A DNA stretch of 48,838 nt. It comes from Candidatus Obscuribacter sp. Lineage in GTDB: Bacteria > Cyanobacteriota > Vampirovibrionia > Obscuribacterales > Obscuribacteraceae. Position numbers and translations under genes: made by a program. Positions 42,910-48,838 of this stretch are shown here, in pieces. Position 1 is the stretch's first letter; every line of letters starts with the position of its first letter. The stretch is from positions 1 through 48,838 of the forward strand of contig JADYXR010000191.1 in assembly GCA_021772095.1 (NCBI GenBank). The letters run 5' to 3'. The notes under the pieces were generated by a model, which saw only the letters and a list, made by a program, of their open reading frames with translations, did no database searches and was not told the DNA's origin.

Positions 42910-44278
42910 ATTGTCAATACGAAAACAGCTACTTGTTTGGCTCCTGCTGCCACTTTCCATCCTACTCATTTTTAGCTCCGTATTCGCATATTTTCTTGCC
43001 GATACGGTATCCAACTATTGCCATGATCGCGCGCTTGTAAGATCGGCTATGGCCGTAGCGGCAAGATTGGAGTGGGAAGAGAGTGGTGTCACTGTCGATA
43101 TGCCTCCGGCCGCGCAAGCTATCCTGAGGTATAGTGACGAAGATCGAATTTATTACCAGGTTCTCCGGGAGGACGAAACACGAATTTCCGGGGACGCAGT
43201 TATTCCAGGTCCGCTGCTGCGACCTCATTCAAAAGAACCAACTTTCCGTGATACCGATCTGGACGGTATGCCAATAAGAATCGCGCGAATTCGTTGTGTC
43301 AATCCCAACCGTCCCACAGAAGCGGTGCATGTGCAGGTCGCAGAGACTTTGATTGGTCGCGACAAAATTACTAATTTGTTGTTAGCCAGCATTATTGTTC
43401 CGCAAATTTGTTTGATCGCATTAAGTTCAGTAGCTGTATGGTTTGGAATCGGCAAAGGACTGACACCACTAAAGACGATCGAAAAATCGGTCACACAGCG
43501 CAATCCGCACGATCTGTCGCCACTTTGTTTTTCAAGTGTACCGATCGAAGTGCAGCCTTTAGTTGAGTCAATCAACGATCTGCTTGAGCGACTTCGCAGA
43601 GAGGTCGAGTCGCAACAACGTTTTGTCGCTAATGCGGCGCATCAACTTCGCACACCACTTGCGGGTTTGAGAACCTACGTCGATGTGACAAGCCGCATAT
43701 CAACGGACCCTGCCGTCGCCAGCCTACTCGAAAAGATCAATTATGGAGTAGACCGGATGGCACATCTAGTCGATCGCTTGTTGACCCTTGCCAAAGCAGA
43801 TCCAGCAGATCAGCACGTCATCGGCAAGTCGCATGTAGACCTCAATTCAATAGCCTCTGATGCCACCATGTATTTCGCCCAAACAGCACTGTCCAAAAAT
43901 ATCGAATTGAGTTTTCGTCCAGCATCGGGAGCAGCTCTGGTATTGGGAAACAAAGAATCACTCGAGGACATGACCAGCAATCTGATCGAGAATGCCGTTT
44001 TGTATACTCCCATCGGCGGCAGCGTTTGCGTCCAGGTCAACAATGACGCTGGTATCAATTTTGTCGTCGAAGACAATGGTCCAGGCATTCCACCGGAAGA
44101 GCGCGATCGAGTGTTTGAACGTTTTTATAGAATTTTGGGCACAAGCGTCTCTGGAAGCGGATTGGGCTTGTCGATCGTGAAAGAAATAGCCGCGATACAT
44201 GGAGCAAAAGTGTATCTCGCAAACAGCAGCAACGGCACAGGAACTCTGGTGAGGGTGAATTTTAGTCACCGGAACTAA
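42902..44278 (+). CDS. Sensor histidine kinase (TctE/QseC-like)
   Basis: The 458-residue kinase has TM1 (about 9-33), a 130-residue periplasmic domain of the two-component sensor N-terminal type, TM2 (about 160-182) and a HAMP-like linker. HisKA (FVANAAHQLRTPLAGLRTYV) and HATPase boxes (NLIENAVLYTP, VVEDNGPGIPPE, GSGLGLSIV) are intact. The start overlaps the preceding regulator, so stoichiometric production is likely. The family often senses tricarboxylates, metals or envelope state. The nearby metal-efflux genes hint at metal sensing, but no direct link is shown. Confidence 0.93.
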   Translation: MIELSIRKQLLVWLLLPLSILLIFSSVFAYFLADTVSNYCHDRALVRSAMAVAARLEWEESGVTVDMPPAAQAILRYSDEDRIYYQVLREDETRISGDAVIPGPLLRPHSKEPTFRDTDLDGMPIRIARIRCVNPNRPTEAVHVQVAETLIGRDKITNLLLASIIVPQICLIALSSVAVWFGIGKGLTPLKTIEKSVTQRNPHDLSPLCFSSVPIEVQPLVESINDLLERLRREVESQQRFVANAAHQLRTPLAGLRTYVDVTSRISTDPAVASLLEKINYGVDRMAHLVDRLLTLAKADPADQHVIGKSHVDLNSIASDATMYFAQTALSKNIELSFRPASGAALVLGNKESLEDMTSNLIENAVLYTPIGGSVCVQVNNDAGINFVVEDNGPGIPPEERDRVFERFYRILGTSVSGSGLGLSIVKEIAAIHGAKVYLANSSNGTGTLVRVNFSHRN

Positions 44279-44472
44279 TAGACGATTCATATAGCAAGGA
44301 TGGACGTGAACTGAGAAGATAGTCCGAACACCTGATGGCAAAGTAGTGGAAAGCACTCTAAGAGAATACAATTCACGATTTCAAAACGAATCCGGCATTT
44401 AACTTTAGAACTAAACTCCGGCAAAAGTAACGAAGGCACCACAATTCGTTGGGCGCGTTTCGCTATGTACTG

Positions 44473-45813
44473 CTACGCATGAGCAGCGCCTTCCCGTCTA
44501 TCGTGCACGTTCCACGTGATCGCGAGCAAAAAGATCGACAGGACCGCGGCACCGATGATCACGCCGAAGCCCATGTTCCAGCCGTAGTGTTGCACAACAT
44601 TTCCAATGCCAATTTCAGCTGCTGTCGCGCCGAGGTAACCAAACAAACCAGTGAGTCCGGCAGCGGTTCCCACGGCTTTCTTGGGCACCAAATCCAGTGC
44701 CGCCACGCCAATGAGCATTACCGGACCATATATCAAGAAACCGATTGCGACAAGCGCAAATGAATCCATCATGTAGTTTCCTTTTGGATTTAACCAATAC
44801 AAGAAAATCGCTGCCACCACCAAAGTCATCGAGATCACCATGATCGGCGAGCGTCGGCCGTGAAACAATTTATCACTCGCCCAACCGGAGAAGAGCATTC
44901 CAGGAATTCCGGCGAGCTCATACAAACTCGACTGCAATGCGGAATTCGTGATGGTATAACCTTTTACTTCGGTTAGATACGTTGGTGCCCAATTGAGCAC
45001 ACCGTATCTGACGATGTAAACCATCACATTGGCAAAAGCAAAAATCCACAGAAATTTATTGTTCAGTACATACTTAAACAGAATCTCAGAGCCTGAAAGT
45101 TCCTTCTCACGATCCTCCACGCCTGTTGATGGATAGTCATTCTTATACTCTTCGATCGGTGGCAATCCAACCGATTGCGGTGTATCACGCAAGAATATCA
45201 ACACCATAAATCCGGTAAGAATCGCAAGCACTGCCGGTACATAAAACACACTTTCCCAGGTGCCAAAAACTAATAGCGAATAGCTCGCAATCAAGGGAGC
45301 AAGCCCTCCGCCTACGTTGTGAGCAAGATTCCACACCGCCATTTTGGTGCCGCGCTCTTTATCCGAAAACCAGTGAACCATCGTTCGGCCACACGGTGGC
45401 CATCCCATTCCCTGGAACCATCCGTTCAACGACCAGAACACGATCATAAAAAACAGCCCGGGCAAGAAACCAAAAATCAAATTGACGATGCCGGAGAGGA
45501 TCAAACCGGTCGCCAGAAAGTATCTTGGATTGGAGCGATCGGAAACGTTTCCCATCAAGAATTTGCTTAAGCCATAAGCGATCGTCAGCGCCGACGCAAG
45601 CAAACCAACATCACCTTTGCTAAAACCGAACTCGGAGATCAGATATGGTTTCGCGATGTTTATATTGGACCTTACCAGGTAGTAGCCGGCGTATCCTACA
45701 AAAATTGTAGACAGCATTTGCATGCGATAGCGCTTATACTCCGCATCGATTTTCTCGTCAGGAAGACGTTCGATGAATGGTGAAGGTTTGAAGAGCTGGA
45801 AGATAGAAGTCAA
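44473..45813 (-). CDS. glpT: Glycerol-3-phosphate transporter (GlpT, MFS)
   Basis: The 446-residue MFS protein of the organophosphate:phosphate antiporter family matches E. coli GlpT along its length as I recall it. Shared stretches include the start (PSPFIERLPDEKIDAEYKR), NGWFQGMGWPPCGRTMVHWF, WNLAHNVGGG, RDTPQSVGLPPIEEYKNDYP and GFLIYGPVMLIGVAALDLVP. It should import glycerol-3-phosphate in exchange for phosphate. UhpT/UhpC relatives handle hexose phosphates, but the GlpT-type stretches favour glycerol-3-phosphate. The start is TTG with GGGAG five bases upstream. No glpQ or glpK lies beside it. Confidence 0.92.
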   Translation of the reverse strand: MTSIFQLFKPSPFIERLPDEKIDAEYKRYRMQMLSTIFVGYAGYYLVRSNINIAKPYLISEFGFSKGDVGLLASALTIAYGLSKFLMGNVSDRSNPRYFLATGLILSGIVNLIFGFLPGLFFMIVFWSLNGWFQGMGWPPCGRTMVHWFSDKERGTKMAVWNLAHNVGGGLAPLIASYSLLVFGTWESVFYVPAVLAILTGFMVLIFLRDTPQSVGLPPIEEYKNDYPSTGVEDREKELSGSEILFKYVLNNKFLWIFAFANVMVYIVRYGVLNWAPTYLTEVKGYTITNSALQSSLYELAGIPGMLFSGWASDKLFHGRRSPIMVISMTLVVAAIFLYWLNPKGNYMMDSFALVAIGFLIYGPVMLIGVAALDLVPKKAVGTAAGLTGLFGYLGATAAEIGIGNVVQHYGWNMGFGVIIGAAVLSIFLLAITWNVHDRREGAAHA

Positions 45814-45869
45814 AGTTGCTCCCTGAAATCGTTTACGCTAAACGAGCCGATGCAGTTTCACTATGACGG

Positions 45870-48218
45870 TCATCTTCCGAATATTCGAACAGAGGCGCTC
45901 GGAACTTCTTCGACTTTCGCACCGGACGCGGTGGCAATCAGCTTTCCTTGACCAAAATTCAGAGCTGATTTCTTAAACCCACCTTTTAAATAGGCCCGGG
46001 TAACGCCGTCATCCTCATACAAATTGCCTGACGCATTACCCGCTTTATCGGGGTAGACGTCGTAACTGATCGACTCATTTGTTGCTTGACTCATGTATTC
46101 GAGAGCTGGACCGCCAGGCAAAATACTGCCTGCCTTTACAAACATTGGAACCGTCTCTAATGGTGCCTTCACAGAGATCCATTGAGAGCCTTGATGCTTT
46201 TTGTCGGTGCCGAATTCATACCACTCGCCCTGCGGCAAGTAGACATCACGACTGGTGGCGCCTTGAGTCACCACCGGTGCTATCAGCAGGTTTTCGCCGA
46301 CCAGAAACTCATCGTCAATATTCAAAACATCATAGTCGTTTTGATACTCAAGGATTAAAGGTCTAAACCAGGGAATGCCAGTTTCATGAGCCTCAGCCAG
46401 TACGGTGTAAAGATACGGCATGAGCTTATATCGCAGTTGGACGTGCTTGCGAATGATGTCTGCGTACCTTTTGCCGAAACGCCACGGCTCCTGATCGTTG
46501 AAATCTACAGCGTGGTGATTTCTAAAAAATGGTGAGAGGAAACCGATCTGATACCAACGTGTGAGCAGCTCTCCATTAGATTTGCCTTGATAGCCGCCGC
46601 AGTCGGAGCCGACGAACGGTTGCCCGCACAGACCCAGAGTTTGAAACATCGGAATGCTCAATTCCATCGCACTCCATGTGCTCGGACTGTCACCGGTCCA
46701 CATGGTGGCATATCGCTGAATTCCGGCATAGCCACTTCGAGTGATGATGTATGGACGCTCATCCGGACGCAGGCGGGTCAAGCCTTCATATGTTGATTTG
46801 CATTCGAGAAGCGCGAATAAATTCCGCATTTTGTCGTGCTTGGAATTCTCACCGTTGTCGTAATTGACTACGTCCTTCCACTTATCGCCGTCGCGACTTT
46901 CGAAATCGGCAGGCTCGTTCATGTCGTTCCAGATACCGGCGACACCTGTGTCGAGCAGCGGTTTGTGCAGATCGCCCCACCATTTGGCGGCTTCAGGAAG
47001 AGTGTAGTCAACAAAAACTGAATCGCCGGGCCAAACTTTTCCAACGTATGTTTCACCATTGGTTTTCTTCAGAAAAAAGTTTTGTCTGGTTCCTTCATTG
47101 TAGACACTGTAGTTACCACCCGGTTCATATTTAACACCTGGATCAATGATGGTAACTGGCTTTACGCCACGTTCCTTGAGCCAAGCCATTAACCCTTTTG
47201 GATCTGGAAAGCGATCTCGGTTCCAGGTAAAATCTCGATAGCCATCCATGTAATGAATATCAAAATGTATTACATCAAGTGGAATTTTTTCTTCCCTGTA
47301 GCGTTCCACAACGTCTTTTATTTGTTGCTCATTGCCATAGCTGTAGCGGCTCTGTTGATGACCCAGAGCCCATTTCGGCGGCATAGGCATGCGACCAGTC
47401 AATTCTGTATAACGATTCACCACTTTCTTCATCGACGGTCCATAGAAAAAGTAGTAATTCATCTCGCCACCATCAGCTTGAAAAACCACATTTTCAGGAT
47501 CCGTAGATCCGAGGTCAAAACGTGATCGATAACTGTTGTCGAAAAAGATGCCATAAGCAGATCCGCGCCATTCACCCGACTTTTCGCGGTCCATCGAATG
47601 TCCGATGTAAAACGGAATGCTTTGATAAATCGGATCAGTTGCGGACGTGTAGCCAGGCGTGTCCGAACTCCACATTTGAAACGCTTCTCGCCGTTTGTCG
47701 AGCCGCGCCGCTTTCTCACCTAATCCGTAGAAGTGTTCTTCGAAGCCCAGCGATTTAACCGCTGCTACTGCGCGAGTCGCCGAATTATATCGCATCGGCT
47801 GACTGTCACGGTTGATCGCACGCCCGGTTTTGGCATCATAGAAAGCGATTCGTAATGGACTGCGAGTAACAACCACACGAAGTTCGGAAGTTTCAAGCAC
47901 AACGGTATCGTTGCTTTCGGAAACTTTGGTTGGCACTGAGTTCCAGCTCGTGCGCGCGATCGCCCATGAATGATCTTTGCCTGGAATTGCTTTTTTAAAG
48001 CCAGCTCGTACTCGCACCAAATCTGGTGCCAACACTTGCAATTTCACCTGACTATCATCGTCGCAATCGACTAAAATTCCATCGCTAATCTTTACTACTT
48101 TTCGAACGTTGCCGATAGGACTCATTCCTGACAAATCCAGAGAATAGGCACGCTCCGTAAAGGCGCTCATCGTCCCAGCCACGGTCAAAAGAAAACATAG
48201 TAAGGCTGATCGTTTCAT
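45870..48218 (-). CDS. Secreted GH31 family alpha-glucosidase
   Basis: The 782-residue protein has a signal peptide (about 1-27), so it works in the periplasm or outside. The GH31 core is clear: the HQSRYSY region, then GIWNDMNEP with the nucleophile Asp (about 432). The acid/base Asp is in WTGDSPSTW (about 510), and GSDCGG and FFRNHH are present. Beta domains follow at the C terminus. It hydrolyses alpha-linked gluco- or xylo-oligosaccharides from the non-reducing end. The ATG overlaps the stop of the upstream kinase-like gene (ATGA), and GlpT follows 56 bp after it, suggesting carbohydrate-related transport next door. Confidence 0.93.
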   Translation of the reverse strand: MKRSALLCFLLTVAGTMSAFTERAYSLDLSGMSPIGNVRKVVKISDGILVDCDDDSQVKLQVLAPDLVRVRAGFKKAIPGKDHSWAIARTSWNSVPTKVSESNDTVVLETSELRVVVTRSPLRIAFYDAKTGRAINRDSQPMRYNSATRAVAAVKSLGFEEHFYGLGEKAARLDKRREAFQMWSSDTPGYTSATDPIYQSIPFYIGHSMDREKSGEWRGSAYGIFFDNSYRSRFDLGSTDPENVVFQADGGEMNYYFFYGPSMKKVVNRYTELTGRMPMPPKWALGHQQSRYSYGNEQQIKDVVERYREEKIPLDVIHFDIHYMDGYRDFTWNRDRFPDPKGLMAWLKERGVKPVTIIDPGVKYEPGGNYSVYNEGTRQNFFLKKTNGETYVGKVWPGDSVFVDYTLPEAAKWWGDLHKPLLDTGVAGIWNDMNEPADFESRDGDKWKDVVNYDNGENSKHDKMRNLFALLECKSTYEGLTRLRPDERPYIITRSGYAGIQRYATMWTGDSPSTWSAMELSIPMFQTLGLCGQPFVGSDCGGYQGKSNGELLTRWYQIGFLSPFFRNHHAVDFNDQEPWRFGKRYADIIRKHVQLRYKLMPYLYTVLAEAHETGIPWFRPLILEYQNDYDVLNIDDEFLVGENLLIAPVVTQGATSRDVYLPQGEWYEFGTDKKHQGSQWISVKAPLETVPMFVKAGSILPGGPALEYMSQATNESISYDVYPDKAGNASGNLYEDDGVTRAYLKGGFKKSALNFGQGKLIATASGAKVEEVPSASVRIFGR

Positions 48219-48784
48219 TGGGCTCCCTTCTTTTTGTTGCCTTCAGAATTGCCATAAATGTCGGCAACCTCATCGTCATCTAACTTGATTTTCGCATTCT
48301 TAGACTCATACATCAATCCATAGAGCTTGACCGCGTCACGCTTGGCATCACCATATAACTTGATTTTCGTGTTCTTGGGTTCAGACATCAAACCATCGAG
48401 TTTGACTGCCTCGCGCTTAGTTTTACTCATCTCAGGTTCAGCTTTCTGTTCGATTGATGGAAGCGTAGTGGTGGCAGACTTGTTTGCATCAGCGCCCGGA
48501 GCAATTTTTTGATAAATGACAAAACCGACTACGCATAGCACCATGAACAATCCGACTAAAGAATAAACTGGTACTTTTTGGGTAGACAATTCATCGACGA
48601 CTGGCTGCTGCTGGTCCTCGTCCGGGTCGTCGTCGGTGAACTCCGAGCGATCGAGTAGCGGCACGATTTCACCGAATGACGCGTATCGAGAATCGGGTGA
48701 TTTTTGCAGACATTTTCGAATCAATTCACTCAGTGCAGGACTAACTAGTTCACACTGAAAAACGTGCTTGAAGATCGTCCTCAA
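48215..48784 (-). CDS. C-terminal part of a serine/threonine kinase-like membrane protein (5' end unclear)
   Basis: Residues about 14-50 (LVSPALSELIRKCLQKSPDSRYASFGEIVPLL) match the last helices of a bacterial Ser/Thr kinase domain, where the RYxSxxE motif is typical. A membrane span follows (VYSLVGLFMVLCVVGFVIY, about 72-90), then an extracytoplasmic tail with a 25-residue tandem repeat. A kinase fragment cannot start at this TTG. The same frame meets a TGA at 48794-48796, so the gene is either frameshifted, nonsense-mutated or a remnant; the rest lies off the window. The stop overlaps the GH31 start (ATGA). Confidence 0.6.
   Translation of the reverse strand: MRTIFKHVFQCELVSPALSELIRKCLQKSPDSRYASFGEIVPLLDRSEFTDDDPDEDQQQPVVDELSTQKVPVYSLVGLFMVLCVVGFVIYQKIAPGADANKSATTTLPSIEQKAEPEMSKTKREAVKLDGLMSEPKNTKIKLYGDAKRDAVKLYGLMYESKNAKIKLDDDEVADIYGNSEGNKKKGAQ
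48281..48425. repeat. 75-bp tandem duplication inside the kinase-like gene
   Basis: Two units of 75 bp (48281-48355 and 48356-48425, the second slightly shorter) encode related 25-residue segments on the minus strand: KREAVKLDGLMSEPKNTKIK and KRDAVKLYGLMYESKNAKIK with their ends. The repeat lies in the extracytoplasmic tail. Confidence 0.8.
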
Positions 48785-48838
48785 CAGATCTTGTCAATAG
48801 ACAGGCTCGCTTGGAATTTTCAAGATGCCACCACTTGT

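Noticed and set aside
48015..48028. CACCAAATCTGGTG palindrome
   Set aside because: It lies inside the GH31 coding sequence and is explained by codons, so it was not counted as a fourth intergenic copy.

Overview
The window looks like a chromosomal segment of a diderm (outer-membrane-bearing) bacterium. The signs are a TolC-type outer-membrane protein, a second predicted outer-membrane barrel, lipoproteins, periplasmic CpxP/Spy-like proteins and an RND pump. Gene starts often carry strong AGGAGG-type ribosome sites. The mix of TPR/HEAT/LRV repeat proteins, membrane-anchored serine/threonine kinase-like proteins, several MscS channels, pentapeptide repeats and a heptanucleotide tandem repeat would fit a non-photosynthetic relative of Cyanobacteria (Vampirovibrionia/Melainabacteria, for example Obscuribacterales). 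That placement is a guess from gene style, not from a marker gene. No rRNA, tRNA or CRISPR array was recognised.

Left part (1-4.8 kb, all minus strand): an IS21-like element end cuts a SulP anion transporter after about 129 codons. Upstream of it lie a universal stress protein, an LRV-repeat protein and possibly a tiny membrane protein, behind an extended -10 promoter near 2040. Next is a sulfur module: a metallo-beta-lactamase/double-rhodanese protein translationally coupled to two YeeE/YedE half-transporters. From 4.9 to 10.9 kb there are three MscS-type mechanosensitive channels and an outer-membrane barrel protein; the upstream three genes are tightly packed.

Middle part (11-31.5 kb): small and housekeeping genes. 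These include a YegP-like DUF1508 protein, a membrane-anchored EEP-family enzyme, a tandem pair of about 66-residue paralogs, elongation factor P, TPR and HEAT proteins, a DUF2157/GDYXXLXY pair and a membrane-anchored pseudokinase. A CpxA/CpxR-like two-component system is divergent from a secreted TPR-like protein and a CpxP/Spy-like protein with a Met/His-rich repeat tail. The region between them carries two TTTAC-type direct repeats with 11-bp period, which resemble CpxR boxes. A cytochrome P450 and a voltage-gated-type potassium channel with a zinc-ribbon tail follow.

Right part (31.6-48.8 kb): an unusual 811-residue protein joins BRCT, two pentapeptide-repeat blocks and a SWIM-like zinc finger. 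It is divergent from a heavy-metal RND efflux system (adaptor plus pump) whose TolC-like partner is encoded convergently. Next is a three-gene regulatory operon: a NarL-type regulator with a degenerate receiver, an OmpR-type regulator and its histidine kinase. The window ends with a GlpT glycerol-3-phosphate transporter, a secreted GH31 alpha-glucosidase and the 3' part of a kinase-like membrane protein.

The best candidates for something not yet described are the BRCT-pentapeptide-SWIM protein, the degenerate NarL/OmpR/kinase operon, and the Cpx-like envelope-stress locus whose sensor contains a triplet-repeat Ala/Thr/Gly tract and whose effector has Met/His repeats.
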